Notes: generated by a model from the sequence alone, not told the origin. Shown: positions 7,188 through 16,307, counted from the first letter of the stretch. The stretch is 32,547 nucleotides of DNA from Candidatus Desulfovibrio intestinigallinarum (GCA_019114565.1 DXFI01000288.1:1-32547), one strand, 5' to 3'. Numbers and translations are program-made.

Positions 7188-9269
7188 ATGTCCATCAAAG
7201 TAAAATTCATGCTAGGCTTCCTGCTCTGCATCGTCATTTCCGTCGGAGCCGTATCAGGCATCTCCTTCTGGAAGATGAGCGACACAAATCTGACGCTCTA
7301 CAATCAGGATGCCTCCAATCAGCTCCGCCTTGCCGACATCTATCTGCGGGATTTCTTTGCCTCCCGCATGGAAAAACTGCGTTATCTTGCCGCACTGCCT
7401 GCCCTGCAGGAAAGCCCCGGGCAGTTCCCCAACTTTGCCGCCACCACAAGCGCAACCAATTACGATACCGCAGCGCTTACGCCCAGGGGGCGTGAAATCT
7501 TCCAGTTGCTGCAGGAACTGCAAAAGACCTCGCCGGACTTTGCCGAAGTCTATATCGGCTTCCCTGACGGCAGCTATGCAACCAGTCTGCCGGGCAGCGT
7601 CCCCGCAGGGTTCAACACCTCGCAGCGCCCCTGGTACAAGCAGAATCTGGCGACACCCGCGGGGGCCTGCATCGGCAATGCCTATCAGTCTCTGACCGGG
7701 GAAGTGGTCGTTCCCATTTCTCTGCGCCTGCTTTCCCCGAAAGGAGAAGTGCTGGGCGTCATCGGCGCGGATATCAGCATCAAGAATATCGACGCCATGT
7801 TCAAGAGCATGAATTTCGGCCAGACCGGGTATTTCTCCATTGTGGACAACACCGGTCGCATGCTCTGTTCGCCGCGCAATTCCGCCCATCTGATGCAGCA
7901 GGTCGAATCCTTTGCGCCGGCGCTCAAGGCCATGCTCGGTCAGAAGATGAACGTCGCCGTGATTCCCTATGACGGCGTTGAACGAATGACCGGAACCATG
8001 CCCACCGTTGCCGGCTGGCACATCGTTTCTCTGGTGGATGATGAAGAAATCTTCGACTCCGCCTATACCGCCATCAAGATTGTGCTGGGATGCAGCGTCG
8101 CCATCATTGTCATCCTGCAGCTTCTGGCGTGGCTGCTGGCCCGCTCCATCTGCGATCCCCTGAGCCTCATCATGAAGGCTACCGGCCATGTGGCGCGCGG
8201 CGACATGTCGCACATTCCGCCGGACAGCGCCTTTTCCGGCGAATTGCTGGCCCTGCACCGCAATCTGCGCGACATGGTCGCCGAACTCCTGAAGGCACAG
8301 GAAAAGGCCGCCTCCGAAAGCGCCGAAGCCCAGAAGCAGGCCGAGGCCGCGCGCAAGGCCACCGAAGAAGCCAACAAGGCGCGCCGGCAGGCCGAGGACG
8401 CCAAACGCGAAGGCATGCTCTATGCCGCCCAGCAGCTGGAACAGGCCGTCAATATTATTTCGACCTCGGCTGACGAACTCTCCGGCACGGTCGAGGAATC
8501 CACCCAATCCGCCAAGGCCTCGGCGGACAGACTGGAAGAAGCCGCCACCGCCATGAACCAGATGAACGCCACGGTTCAGGAGGTGGCCCATAACGCCGCC
8601 GAGGCATCTTCCATGTCTTCCACCACCAAGGCTCAGGCGCTGGAAGGGGCCGATATCGTCAATCAGGCGCTGGAAAGCATCCGTCACGTGCATGAAGGTT
8701 CGCTGACCCTCAAGGAACACATGACCATGCTGGATCAGCATACCCACAACATCAATCAGATCATGGGCGTCATCTCCGATATCGCGGATCAGACCAATCT
8801 GCTGGCCCTCAACGCCGCCATTGAAGCGGCGCGTGCCGGAGAAGCCGGACGCGGTTTCGCCGTGGTGGCCGACGAGGTGCGCAAACTGGCCGAAAAAACC
8901 ATGGCCTCCACCACCGATGTGGATAATGCCATCCGCGCCATCCAGGACAGCGCGCGCAAGAGCATTGCCGCCGTGGAAGAAACCGTGACGCAGATTGAAC
9001 AGGCCACAAACTTTGCCAATCAGTCCGGCACGGCCCTGCAGCGCATCGTCAGCGATACGGAAGGCGCGGCCTTGCAGGTCAGCGCCATTGCCACTGCCTC
9101 CGAGGAGCAGTCCGCCGCCAGCGAACAGATCAACCGCTCCATTGATCAGGTCAGCGCCATGTCCGCACAGACCGTCAATGCCATGCATCAGGCGGTTCAG
9201 GCATTGAGCAGCCTGACATCGCAGACGGCAGCCCTCAGCGAGCTGATTACAAAGATGAAGCAGAGCTAG
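7188..9269 (+). CDS. methyl-accepting chemotaxis protein with dCache sensor domain
   Basis: This 693-residue transmembrane chemoreceptor has TM1 at about 6-26, a periplasmic dCache-type sensor at about 30-295 (with RPWYKQN at about 147), TM2 at about 296-318 and a HAMP segment beginning [16 protein letters not shown] long Ala/Glu/Lys coiled coil follows, then the signalling tip at about 530-566 ([23 protein letters not shown], given here only as a landmark). It should control the CheA kinase and therefore flagellar motility. There is no CheR-binding pentapeptide at the C-terminus. The ATG at 7188 is preferred to an in-frame upstream start at 7086 because AGAGAGG lies close upstream and TM1 then sits at the N-terminus. 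The ligand is unknown. It is a single gene ended by a strong terminator. Confidence 0.93.
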   Translation: MSIKVKFMLGFLLCIVISVGAVSGISFWKMSDTNLTLYNQDASNQLRLADIYLRDFFASRMEKLRYLAALPALQESPGQFPNFAATTSATNYDTAALTPRGREIFQLLQELQKTSPDFAEVYIGFPDGSYATSLPGSVPAGFNTSQRPWYKQNLATPAGACIGNAYQSLTGEVVVPISLRLLSPKGEVLGVIGADISIKNIDAMFKSMNFGQTGYFSIVDNTGRMLCSPRNSAHLMQQVESFAPALKAMLGQKMNVAVIPYDGVERMTGTMPTVAGWHIVSLVDDEEIFDSAYTAIKIVLGCSVAIIVILQLLAWLLARSICDPLSLIMKATGHVARGDMSHIPPDSAFSGELLALHRNLRDMVAELLKAQEKAASESAEAQKQAEAARKATEEANKARRQAEDAKREGMLYAAQQLEQAVNIISTSADELSGTVEESTQSAKASADRLEEAATAMNQMNATVQEVAHNAAEASSMSSTTKAQALEGADIVNQALESIRHVHEGSLTLKEHMTMLDQHTHNINQIMGVISDIADQTNLLALNAAIEAARAGEAGRGFAVVADEVRKLAEKTMASTTDVDNAIRAIQDSARKSIAAVEETVTQIEQATNFANQSGTALQRIVSDTEGAALQVSAIATASEEQSAASEQINRSIDQVSAMSAQTVNAMHQAVQALSSLTSQTAALSELITKMKQS

Positions 9270-9354
9270 ACGTCGGACCTTTGCCTGAATCGGGACGCTG
9301 CCGCCTTGCCTGCGGCAACCGCCCCGCCGCGAACGTAAAAGCGCAACAAAACAC

Positions 9355-9400
9355 GAGGGGCTGCCGCCTTCAAAAAGAAGGCGGCAGCCCCTCTGTCTTT
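9355..9400 (+). terminator. intrinsic terminator of the chemoreceptor gene
   Basis: A perfect 17-bp stem (9355-9371 with 9377-9393) encloses an AAAAA loop and is followed by TGTCTTT. The T-tract runs straight into the left end of repeat copy C. Confidence 0.92.
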
Positions 9401-9546
9401 AGAGCAATTTCAGTTTGAAATGCTTCGCATTTCAAACCATACGGCCTGTCGTTTCGCGGAAAAAGCGCTGTTTTTCCGCTTACTTTGGGCCGGGCGGTGC
9501 TGTGCCGCCGCCTCGCGTTTCTCCTTTTTCAAAAGTGAAACCTTCA
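9400..9546 (+). repeat. MITE-like intergenic repeat, copy C
   Basis: This copy has an intact left end (TAGAGCAATTTCAG) and an intact first palindrome (TTTGAAATGC-TTC-GCATTTCAAA). It keeps GCGGAAAAA/TTTTTCCGC and a GC-rich third palindrome (GGCGGTGCTGTGCCGCC). The right end is decayed (GAAACCTTCAGA in place of GAAACGCTCTA). It fills most of the 338-base gap between the chemoreceptor and peroxidase genes, between their two terminators. Confidence 0.9.
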
Positions 9547-9582
9547 GACAAAAGAGGGCCCGGCAGTATTGCCGGGCCCTCT
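9545..9582 (-). terminator. intrinsic terminator of the peroxidase gene
   Basis: AGAGGGCCCGGC at 9553-9564 pairs perfectly with GCCGGGCCCTCT at 9571-9582. On the minus strand it is followed by TTTGTCTG. It lies 26 bases beyond the stop codon of the minus-strand peroxidase gene. Confidence 0.8.
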
Positions 9583-9607
9583 CGTCATTCAGGAAAATTC
9601 ACTGTGA

Positions 9608-10972
9608 CTAACGCGCCACAGCCGTTCCCTGCACAGGCTTGCCTTCATGCTCGCCCGTCAGCGTACGCAGGAACGCCACAATCAGGGCGCGGTCGCTTTC
9701 AGGCACATCAAGACCGGAGCAGTAGGTACCCATGATGCGCACGGCGTCATCCAGGGTGGTGACGGTGCCGTCATGCAGATAGGGGTGCGTCAGCTCCACG
9801 TTGCGCAGGTTCGGCACCTTGAAGCGGTGCATGTCGTCGGCCTGCTTGGTGGCATTGAAGCGGCCCTTGTCGGAACCCAGCGCTTCGCCGCCGCGATCCG
9901 CAAAGTAGTCCTTCTTCAGGTCCATGTATTCGTAGGACTGGCCGCCCACGCTCTTGCCCACATGGCAGGAAGAGCAGCGATACGCCTTGAAGCGTTCGTA
10001 GCCCTTGACTTCTTCGCTGCTCAGGGCCGTCTTGTCGCCGCGCAGCCACTTGTCAAAGCGGCTGTTGGGAGAAAGAAGGGTCTTTTCGTATTCGGCAATG
10101 GCATCCGTGATGTTCTTGCCGGACCAGCCGTCAGGGTACACGGCCTTGAACTGGGCCGTCAGCGCTTCGTCCTGAGCCAGACGGGCGACGATTTCATCCC
10201 AGTCCTTGCTGCCCATTTCGATGGGATTCAGCGGCGGACCACCGGCCTGTTCCTGAAGGTCGGCCGCACGGCCGTCCCAGAACTGGACAAAGTTGAACGC
10301 GGCATTGAAGACCGTCGGCGCGTTCACATCGCCGAACTGCTTGCGGATGCCTTCGGAGAAACGGGAGTTGTCCGTGCCGCCCTTGTCCAGCGCATGGCAG
10401 CCGGAGCAGGCGAGGCTGCTGTCGGCGGACAGGCGCTTGTCGTTGAACAGGGTCTTGCCAAGATCCACCTTCGCCTTGTTGACCGCCAGCTTGCGCGGCA
10501 GGGGCTGCAGGGGTTCGTTGGCGTGAGCGGGCGCGGCGTCCGTCGCATAGTGCGCCTTGCGGGTGGTCGCCACCCAGTCAAGAATCTGCTTCTTTTCCTT
10601 GTCGGAAAGACGGCTGCCCCAGTGCACCACGGCGAACTTGGCAGGCGGCATGGTGTCATTGTTGATGACCCATTCCATCTTGGCCAGCACGGTTTCGCCC
10701 ACGGGCTTGTCCTTGCTCTGCACCAGTTCCTGATTGAGGTTCATGGCGCGCAGACCGTCATTGTAATCCTTTTCAATGATGCTGCGGATACCGGGAACCT
10801 TGGCGTAGAAAGGCAAATCATACCCCTTGGTATGACAGGCCATGCACTTTTCCTGCACGATGCCGGAAACGCTGGCGAATTTGCTCTTCACATCGCCCAG
10901 GTCCTGCGCCATGACCGGAGCGCAGGCCAGAAGAAAGCCCACACCCGTTACTGCCGCAAAAACCTTCCTCAT
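9608..10972 (-). CDS. tri-haem periplasmic cytochrome c (quinol) peroxidase, Ccp/YhjA-like
   Basis: This 454-residue exported c-type cytochrome should reduce hydrogen peroxide with electrons from the respiratory chain. A signal peptide runs to about residue 22 (ending PVMA). Three haem sites are visible: CMACH (43-47) in an extra N-terminal haem domain with a downstream NDTMPP, then CSGCH (189-193) and CSSCH (333-337) of the classical di-haem peroxidase fold. The length and three-haem plan match E. coli YhjA/Ccp, a membrane-associated quinol peroxidase. Here the N-terminus looks cleavable. The ATG at 10972 is preferred over an upstream in-frame ATG at 11008 because GAGGAGG precedes it and the signal peptide starts there. 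A PerR/Fur-like palindrome lies upstream. Related MauG-like proteins remain an alternative. Confidence 0.9.
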   Translation of the reverse strand: MRKVFAAVTGVGFLLACAPVMAQDLGDVKSKFASVSGIVQEKCMACHTKGYDLPFYAKVPGIRSIIEKDYNDGLRAMNLNQELVQSKDKPVGETVLAKMEWVINNDTMPPAKFAVVHWGSRLSDKEKKQILDWVATTRKAHYATDAAPAHANEPLQPLPRKLAVNKAKVDLGKTLFNDKRLSADSSLACSGCHALDKGGTDNSRFSEGIRKQFGDVNAPTVFNAAFNFVQFWDGRAADLQEQAGGPPLNPIEMGSKDWDEIVARLAQDEALTAQFKAVYPDGWSGKNITDAIAEYEKTLLSPNSRFDKWLRGDKTALSSEEVKGYERFKAYRCSSCHVGKSVGGQSYEYMDLKKDYFADRGGEALGSDKGRFNATKQADDMHRFKVPNLRNVELTHPYLHDGTVTTLDDAVRIMGTYCSGLDVPESDRALIVAFLRTLTGEHEGKPVQGTAVAR

Positions 10973-11180
10973 ATAGTCCTCCTCGTCGGATGGATACAAC
11001 GCCCCCACAATGGAGACGATTGGTGGCCGGATACCGGAAAGAAACCGGGAAAGCGCCCGCGCAAGGCGCGTGCGAATTCCGCTGCGGCGGGAACCGTCGA
11101 TGCTGCCCCGGCATAAAGAGAATTTCCTGCGCGAACGGCTAAAAAGCTATGGCGAAATTTTTTTCACAAAGACTGCTATT

Positions 11181-11204
11181 TGTCAATAATAATAATTATT
11201 ATTA
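11181..11204 (-). promoter_or_regulatory. PerR/Fur-like operator abutting a -35 box upstream of the peroxidase gene
   Basis: An 18-bp perfect palindrome, TAATAATAATTATTATTA (11187-11204), directly touches a consensus TTGACA read on the minus strand (11186-11181). Its AT-rich trinucleotide symmetry is typical of Fur-superfamily operators. Position upstream of a peroxidase favours PerR. The -10 element is not clear. The distance to the ATG (about 210 bases) leaves a long 5' leader in which nothing else was recognised. Confidence 0.65.
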
Positions 11205-11552
11205 GGTAATTTATTTGCCGCAGGCTCTCAGTCCGTCTTTTCTGCGGACAGCAAAAAGTAAGCGTTTTACCTAGATACATGAAACAGACTGAAATTACTA
11301 GCTATATTTTTCTAGAAAAAAAATACATTTTCTATATTCTTTCGAACGGTTCCTTTTGGAACAAGTCCCGTTTCCGGCCGCGGTGAAACGCGCGGCCGCC
11401 CGGGACTTTCCGATGCGCCCGCGCATCTCCTCCGCTCCGGCATTTTTCCGTGCCTGCAGCCCGTCGGCTGTACGGCACAAAGATTTCCCCTTTCGGGGAA
11501 TCGGAGTCCCCTCCGACAACAAAAAGGGGTTCTCGGAACCAAAGGAGGTGTT
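11205..11552 (+). promoter_or_regulatory. AT-rich region and hairpin-rich leader before a short ORF
   Basis: This 348-base stretch has no convincing gene. The first part is AT-rich and holds CTAG...CTAG around 11300. The second part contains a chain of small hairpins: GTTCC-TTTT-GGAAC (11349-11362), TTCCCC-TTTC-GGGGAA (11485-11500), TCGGAG-TCCC-CTCCGA (11501-11516) and GGTTC-TCG-GAACC (11528-11540). The last one abuts AAAGGAGG (11541-11548), the ribosome-binding site for the ORF at 11553. It could be a structured regulatory leader. Confidence 0.35.
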
Positions 11553-11735
11553 ATGAGCGCATACGGTACGCCCGGCACGCCGGCGACCGGCTATGGCAGC
11601 ATCCTGACACGGCAGGAGATCGCCTTCATCCTCGGCATGTACGCCAAGGATGCGGAAGATCGCGAAAGAAAGCAGAGCCTTTCTTCACCCTGCTCGTCCG
11701 CACCCAAGGATGCCCGAGGACGCAAGCCGGAATAG
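11553..11735 (+). CDS. short hypothetical protein with strong ribosome-binding site
   Basis: This 60-codon ORF starts MSAYGTPGTPATGYGS, followed by a helical-looking ILTRQEIAFILGMYAKDAEDRER and a polar tail. It was not recognised as a known family. Support for translation is AAAGGAGG four bases upstream of the ATG, a hairpin-rich leader and an intrinsic terminator on the same strand at 12024-12070. The tail after about residue 42 looks low in information, so the gene may be a frameshifted remnant of a longer protein or a true micro-protein. Just after the stop is a 9-bp hairpin (GACAATCGC/GCGATTGTC). Confidence 0.45.
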   Translation: MSAYGTPGTPATGYGSILTRQEIAFILGMYAKDAEDRERKQSLSSPCSSAPKDARGRKPE

Positions 11736-12023
11736 ACAATCGCGCCGTGCGATTGTCCCGACGAGCGCGGGAGCAGATGCCGCGACGACGCAGGACATAC
11801 CCGACGACGCCCCGCAGGGGATACGCGACGGCCTGTTCCTGCCTGCCGCGCGGTGACGTCGGTCGCTCAGGATGGTTCATACCGGGAGCTTTAACGGAAA
11901 TTCGCAGGCGTTTCCCGACGCGTGTGATTCCCCTTTCCGCAAAAGCATCCCCTGTTTTTGCCGTCCGGCACCGGGCATAACTGCGGCAGCGGGCTTCTCC
12001 CGCCCGCTGTCGCCCAAAACAGC
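11736..12023 (+). other. transcribed gap without a clear gene
   Basis: The region lies between the short ORF at 11553-11735 and the plus-strand terminator at 12024. Open frames cross it in all three frames, but none has a ribosome-binding site or a recognisable product. It may be a long 3' untranslated region or decayed coding sequence. Confidence 0.3.
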
Positions 12024-12070
12024 GCCGGGAGCGAAAGATTCCCCCTCTTTCGCTCCCGGCTCATTTTTTC
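12024..12070 (+). terminator. intrinsic terminator of the 11553 transcript
   Basis: A perfect 15-bp stem, GCCGGGAGCGAAAGA at 12024-12038 with TCTTTCGCTCCCGGC at 12046-12060, is followed by TCATTTTTT. Because no recognised plus-strand gene lies just upstream, it is the best evidence that something between 11340 and 12023 is transcribed. Confidence 0.9.
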
Positions 12071-12072
12071 TC

Positions 12073-12143
12073 CAGAGCATTTCAACTTTGAAAAAGGTGA
12101 AACGCGAGGCTGCGACACAGCGCCGCCTCGCCAAAATGCTCCA
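12073..12143 (-). repeat. MITE-like repeat, copy D (internally deleted)
   Basis: This 71-bp derivative keeps the right end (CAGAGCATTTCAACTTTG, then GGTGAAACGCGAGGC) and the GC-rich third palindrome. It then jumps to the other terminus (AAAATGCTCC). The first two palindromes are missing. Orientation is opposite to copy A. Both ends are retained, as expected of an internal deletion and not of truncation. It lies between the terminator at 12024 and the recN stop codon. Confidence 0.8.
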
Positions 12144-12181
12144 TCAGGCGACGGGACCCGTTTTTTGCGGAGTCCTCGCCC

Positions 12182-13744
12182 CTACGCTTCCCTGCCTTCC
12201 ATGCGGGCAAGCTCGGCGCTGCGCCCCTCCGCATCCAGGGGCGCGCAGAGCGTATAGGTCTGGCCCTGACGCACCACCTTGCAGACATGGAAATGCTTCT
12301 GCCCGCGGGCGGCCAGCTGCGGCCAGTGCGTAATCAGCAGGGTCTGCCGCGTGCGGGAAAAGTCATCCAGCTTGGCGGCCAGCTTGTTCAGCGTCAGACC
12401 GCCCACGCCCGCGTCCACTTCGTCAAAGATGCAGGTAGCGCTTTCCGCATGCGGCTGCACGGCAATCAGCGCCAGCAGAAAGCGGGACAGTTCGCCGCCG
12501 GACGCAATTCGATCCAGCGGATGCGGCGGCTGCCCGGGATTGGGAGCCCAGAGCAGACGCACCTTTTCATCAGCCACGCCGGGCCACAGTTCCTGCGGCA
12601 GAAATTCGGGAATGACGCGCACCTCTTCGGAAAAGCCCAGGCCGCGCAGTTCCTGCTCCAGCCGCCCGGTAAACTGCAGGGCCGCCTCCCGGCGCTGCGG
12701 CAGAATACGTTCCACAACCCCTTTCAATTCCTCCACCAGCGCGGCAATGCGCCGATTGGCAGCGGAAATATCCAGCGCGCAGGCATCCAGAAAGGACAGG
12801 TTCTCGGCAATTTCCTCGCGCATGGCCAGAATCTCCGGCATGCTGCGATGCAGTTTGCGCTTGAGCTGGGCCAGCTCGTACAGGCGTTCTTCCAGCGCAT
12901 CCACATCAATATCGTCATCCTGCACCGGGGGCCGCCGCAGCCGGGACCGCAACTGAGACAGCCGCTGCCGCGTCTCGGCCACGGCGTCGGCCTCTTCCGT
13001 AAAGTCCTCTTCCACAGCGCCTATGCGCCGCAGCAGCGACTCAAACTGCCCCAGCGCATCCAGCAGGCCCATGTCCTCGGAACCATAGAGGAATGCCTGC
13101 GCCTTTTCGTACAGATCCCGCAGACCGGCCGTTTCCCGCAGGCGCGCCCGCTGCTCTTCCAGCCGCTCTTCCTCCCCTTCTTCCGGGGCCACGCGATCAA
13201 TTTCCTGCTGGCGCATCTCCAGCAAATCCCGCTTGTCGGCCAGTTCCGCCCGCTTTTCCTTGAGTTCTTCCAGGGCATCGGCTTCCGCGCGCAGGCGGCG
13301 CATCAGTTCGTCCCGCGCTTCCAGCAGGTCCCGGCAGGGAACCACGCTTTCCATAAAACGCGCCTGAAAGGCCGGTTGCAGCAACTGCTGCTGCCCGTGC
13401 TGGCTGGTATGGATGAGCAGTTGCGTCCGCAGTTCGCGTACGGCCTCCTGCGAGCGCAGGCTGTCGTTGACATAAAGGCGGCTGCGCCCGCTTTCGGCCA
13501 GCAGTTCACGCCGGATGACAAGCTCCTCGCCGTCAAGCGTAAAAAGCGCCTCCACCCGCGCCTTGTCGGCGCCGCTGCGCACCATGTCCGCGGACAATCT
13601 GTCGCCAAGCACAAAGCCGAGCGCCTTGAGGATGAAACTTTTGCCCGCGCCGGTTTCGCCGGTCAGCACATTCATGCCGGGCGCAAATTCCAGCTCCATG
13701 TCCTCAATAAGCGCAAGATTGCGGATATGCAGATATTCAAGCAT
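12182..13744 (-). CDS. recN: DNA repair protein RecN (SMC-like ATPase)
   Basis: This 520-residue SMC-family ATPase acts early in recombinational repair of double-strand breaks. The N-terminal Walker A is GETGAGKS (29-36). A coiled-coil region fills about 150-360. The C-terminal half has the signature SGGELSRFLLAL (about 415-426) and Walker B CIFDEVDAGVGG (about 438-449). It starts MLEYLHIRNLALIED, matching the normal RecN N-terminus, so the ATG at 13744 is used. An alternative GTG at 13753 overlaps the permease stop as GTGA. The ribosome-binding site is weak, which suggests translational coupling to the upstream permease gene. It is the last gene of the minus-strand operon. No LexA box was identified. 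It is slightly shorter than E. coli RecN (about 550 residues). Confidence 0.95.
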   Translation of the reverse strand: MLEYLHIRNLALIEDMELEFAPGMNVLTGETGAGKSFILKALGFVLGDRLSADMVRSGADKARVEALFTLDGEELVIRRELLAESGRSRLYVNDSLRSQEAVRELRTQLLIHTSQHGQQQLLQPAFQARFMESVVPCRDLLEARDELMRRLRAEADALEELKEKRAELADKRDLLEMRQQEIDRVAPEEGEEERLEEQRARLRETAGLRDLYEKAQAFLYGSEDMGLLDALGQFESLLRRIGAVEEDFTEEADAVAETRQRLSQLRSRLRRPPVQDDDIDVDALEERLYELAQLKRKLHRSMPEILAMREEIAENLSFLDACALDISAANRRIAALVEELKGVVERILPQRREAALQFTGRLEQELRGLGFSEEVRVIPEFLPQELWPGVADEKVRLLWAPNPGQPPHPLDRIASGGELSRFLLALIAVQPHAESATCIFDEVDAGVGGLTLNKLAAKLDDFSRTRQTLLITHWPQLAARGQKHFHVCKVVRQGQTYTLCAPLDAEGRSAELARMEGREA

Positions 13745-13749
13745 GCCAG

Positions 13750-14583
13750 TCACCGTCTCAGACGCGGATCAGCCATATCGCGCAGGCTTTCGCCCAGCAG
13801 GTTATACCCAAGCACCGTCAGCAGAATGGCCATGCCGGGATACACGGAAAGCCACGGCGCAATCTCCAGCGCGCTCTTGCCCTCCAGCAGCATGTTTCCC
13901 CAGCTGGCGTCGGGCGGCTGAACGCCAAGCCCGAGAAAGCTCAGGCTCGATTCCACCAGAATGGCCCCGGCCACGCCCAGCGTGGCGGAAATGAGCACCG
14001 GCGCAAGGGCGTTGCTCAGAATGTGACGCCAGAGGATATACGGCGTGGAACAGCCCGCCAGACGCGCGGCATCCACAAATTCCCGTTCCCGCAGGCTCAG
14101 GGTTTCCGCGCGCACCAGCCGCGCCACCCCCATCCAGGACGTCAGGCCAATGACAATCATGATATTGGTCAGACTGGGCTCCAGAAAGGCAATGACGGAA
14201 AGGATGAGGAAAAAGGAGGGGAAGCACAGCATCACGTCCACCACGCGCATGATGAGCTCATCCACCCAGCCGCGAAAATAGCCGCTTACCAGCCCCAGCA
14301 CCACGCCTATCAGGGTGGAGATGCCCACGGCAACAAAGCCGACCCAGAGGGAAACGCGCCCGCCATAGAGCAGACGGGAAAAAATATCCCGCCCCAGCCG
14401 GTCCGTCCCCAGCCAGAACTCGGACGAGGGAGGCGCAAAGATGGCATTATGCGGCATATTGGGATCGTAGGGCGCAAGCAGCGGCGCGGCCATGGCGGCC
14501 AGCGACATAATCAGCACAAGGCCCAGACCGAGCGCCAGCATGGAGTGCCGTCCCAGAAAACGGCGCAGACAACGCGGCATCAT
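13750..14583 (-). CDS. ABC transporter permease, peptide/nickel type (DppC/OppC family)
   Basis: This 277-residue inner-membrane permease belongs to the oligopeptide/dipeptide/nickel importer family. It has an N-terminal membrane segment followed by the family motif GTDRLGRDIFSRLLYG, five more hydrophobic helices, and an EAA-type loop that contacts the ATPase (EREFVDAARLAGCSTPYILWRH). It ends SLRDMADPRLRR, typical of DppC. The ATG at 14583 has GGAGG nine bases upstream and starts two bases after the dppB-like stop. It should pair with the adjacent DppB-like protein. Neither the binding protein nor the ATPases are in this window, so the substrate is open. Confidence 0.93.
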   Translation of the reverse strand: MMPRCLRRFLGRHSMLALGLGLVLIMSLAAMAAPLLAPYDPNMPHNAIFAPPSSEFWLGTDRLGRDIFSRLLYGGRVSLWVGFVAVGISTLIGVVLGLVSGYFRGWVDELIMRVVDVMLCFPSFFLILSVIAFLEPSLTNIMIVIGLTSWMGVARLVRAETLSLREREFVDAARLAGCSTPYILWRHILSNALAPVLISATLGVAGAILVESSLSFLGLGVQPPDASWGNMLLEGKSALEIAPWLSVYPGMAILLTVLGYNLLGESLRDMADPRLRR

Positions 14584-14584
14584 G

Positions 14585-15625
14585 TCAGCGTTCCTCCCCC
14601 GCGGCCCGGATGCGCGGATCGGCAAGACCATAGCACACGTCGGCCAGAATATTGCCCGCCAGCGTCAGCACGGCCCCGATCACCAGATTCCCCATAATCA
14701 TGGTATAGTCCCGCGCCATGACGGCGGCATAAAAAAGCTGTCCCAGTCCGGGCAGGGCAAAGATGGATTCAAGAATCACACTGCCGCCGATCAGGCCCGG
14801 CACGGACAGGCCCAGCAGAGTAATGACGGGCAAAAGAGCATTGCGCAGGGCGTGACGCCAGATGACAACCGCCGAAGACAGGCCCTTGGCACGGGCCGTC
14901 AGGATGTAGTCCTGCCGCAGAACTTCCAGCATGCAGGCGCGCATATAACGCGACATGCCCGCCAGACTGCCCACGGTGTATACCAGAATGGGCAGCGCCA
15001 GATGTGACGCCAGATCCGCCGCCTTGCCCCAGAAATCGCGCTGCGCAAAATCCAGCGAGGTCAGCCCTGAAAGCGGCAGCCATTGCAGCTCAATGCCGAA
15101 AAAGAGCATCAGCAGCAGCGCCAGCCAGAAGGACGGCATGGCAAAGCCCAGAAAGACCAGTATCGTCACCGTCTTGTCCAGCAGGGAGTTGCGGCGGCAG
15201 GCCGAAAGAACGCCTATGGGTATGGCGATCAGCAGCGTCAGCATCAGGGACACCAGATTCATGCCCACCGTCAGAGGCAGACGCTCCAGAATCTTGTCCA
15301 GCACGGGGCGGCTGTCCGCCGACATGGATCGGCCAAAGTCCAGCTGCACAATGCGCGTCAGCCAGTCCCAGTATTGCACATACAGGGGCTTGTCGAGGCC
15401 GTACAGGCTTTCAAGCTGTTTTCGTGCGGCTTCGCCCGCCAGCGGATTGAGCGTCGTTTCCATATCCGTGGGCGAACCCGGCGCAAGATGGATGACGCCA
15501 AAGCTGATGACGGTAATACCCAGCAGCACAAGGACGGTCCAGAGAACCTTGCGGCCGATACGCCGCAAGCGCGCTTCCCAGGAGCCGCCGCGCACAGCGG
15601 ACAAAAACAGGCTGTCCTGCGACAT
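14585..15625 (-). CDS. ABC transporter permease, peptide/nickel type (DppB/OppB family)
   Basis: This 346-residue permease is the DppB-type partner of the downstream DppC-like protein. After an N-terminal helix ([20 protein letters not shown]) come APGSPTD, the [15 protein letters not shown] block with LDFGRSMS, and the conserved EAA loop [17 protein letters not shown]. It ends [16 protein letters not shown], the usual family end. The ATG at 15625 has GGAG about seven bases upstream and begins two bases after the stop of the rdgC-like C-terminal ORF. Transcription and translation are therefore probably coupled to a DNA-recombination gene, which is an odd partnership for a transporter. Confidence 0.93.
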   Translation of the reverse strand: MSQDSLFLSAVRGGSWEARLRRIGRKVLWTVLVLLGITVISFGVIHLAPGSPTDMETTLNPLAGEAARKQLESLYGLDKPLYVQYWDWLTRIVQLDFGRSMSADSRPVLDKILERLPLTVGMNLVSLMLTLLIAIPIGVLSACRRNSLLDKTVTILVFLGFAMPSFWLALLLMLFFGIELQWLPLSGLTSLDFAQRDFWGKAADLASHLALPILVYTVGSLAGMSRYMRACMLEVLRQDYILTARAKGLSSAVVIWRHALRNALLPVITLLGLSVPGLIGGSVILESIFALPGLGQLFYAAVMARDYTMIMGNLVIGAVLTLAGNILADVCYGLADPRIRAAGEER

Positions 15626-15627
15626 GG

Positions 15628-16155
15628 CTACTCCGTCCGGGTCATCCACTGCCGCATGGCGGCCACTTCCTCTTCCCAGGCCGGCGACAGGCGCAACCCG
15701 AGAAAGCGGGCATACAGGCTGTCCAGCAGGCCGACGCAGGTTTCCATCAGATAGAATTTTTCCAGAAGCAGCGCATCAGGATCAGCATCGTCGTCGCCCT
15801 TGTCCAGCTTGGGCGTTTTAAGGCTGCCCATGCTGAAATCCTCGGCCTTGAGAGTCAGCTGAAAGGCCAGTTCCTCCTTTTCCAGCCGGATGAGCGCCCG
15901 CGTTACCTTCTTGCCCGTGCCCAGTCCGAAACGGGCCTCGCGCAGCGGCGACAGGGAACCGGAAACCGAGGCGGTTTCCCGGGCATCGCCCTCGCCGCCC
16001 TGCACCACGATGCGCTGTTCCATGGAAACGCTGAAGGGCTGCCCCTGCGCATCCACAAAGGCCCCGGGCGCAACGTCGCTCTGATACCAGAGCCACGTCA
16101 AAAACTCCTGTCCAAGAATATTGTCCAACGAATCCAGCGAGGAAGTCTGACTCAT
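15628..16155 (-). CDS. RdgC C-terminal-like protein (split RdgC, second half)
   Basis: This 175-residue protein starts [27 protein letters not shown]. It has a middle part rich in charged residues, including [27 protein letters not shown], and a C-terminal helix [21 protein letters not shown]. The pattern is reminiscent of the second half of RdgC, where a late helix reads FILMTGELAALIQNLIEG in E. coli. It follows an RdgC N-terminal-like ORF with a 152-base gap containing repeat fragment E. Together they may form a two-subunit RdgC, or they may be a gene split in evolution. The start at 16155 has only a weak AAGGAT site. An in-frame upstream TTG at 16170 is less likely. The family link is tentative. 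Confidence 0.55.
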   Translation of the reverse strand: MSQTSSLDSLDNILGQEFLTWLWYQSDVAPGAFVDAQGQPFSVSMEQRIVVQGGEGDARETASVSGSLSPLREARFGLGTGKKVTRALIRLEKEELAFQLTLKAEDFSMGSLKTPKLDKGDDDADPDALLLEKFYLMETCVGLLDSLYARFLGLRLSPAWEEEVAAMRQWMTRTE

Positions 16156-16187
16156 GCGTATATCCTTCAAACGTCCGGCAGTCTAAG

Positions 16188-16235
16188 AAGCACAGCGCAG
16201 CCTCGCGTCTTACCTTTTTCAAAGGTGAAACGCTC
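16188..16235 (+). repeat. MITE-like repeat, fragment E (right half)
   Basis: Only the right part of the element is present: GCACAGCGCAGCCTCGCG, then TCTTACCTTTTTCAAAGGTG and AAACGCTCC. It lies between the two rdgC-like ORFs. The left end, first and second palindromes are absent, so it is a decayed remnant. Confidence 0.7.
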
Positions 16236-16307
16236 CGGCTTTTCCCGGCGCGCGGTATCAGGGGAGACGACGCGCTGCGGCCGCCTCCCGGAATCAGAAA
16301 AGACGGG

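Noticed and set aside
7254-9188. Minus-strand open frame of 644 codons opposite the chemoreceptor
   Set aside because: It is a Gly/His-rich antisense shadow with no family features. The chemoreceptor has a full set of domains.
9608-10972. MauG-type maturation enzyme instead of a peroxidase
   Set aside because: The extra N-terminal haem site, the length and the PerR-like site upstream favour the Ccp/YhjA-type peroxidase, and no amine dehydrogenase genes are nearby. It is not fully excluded.
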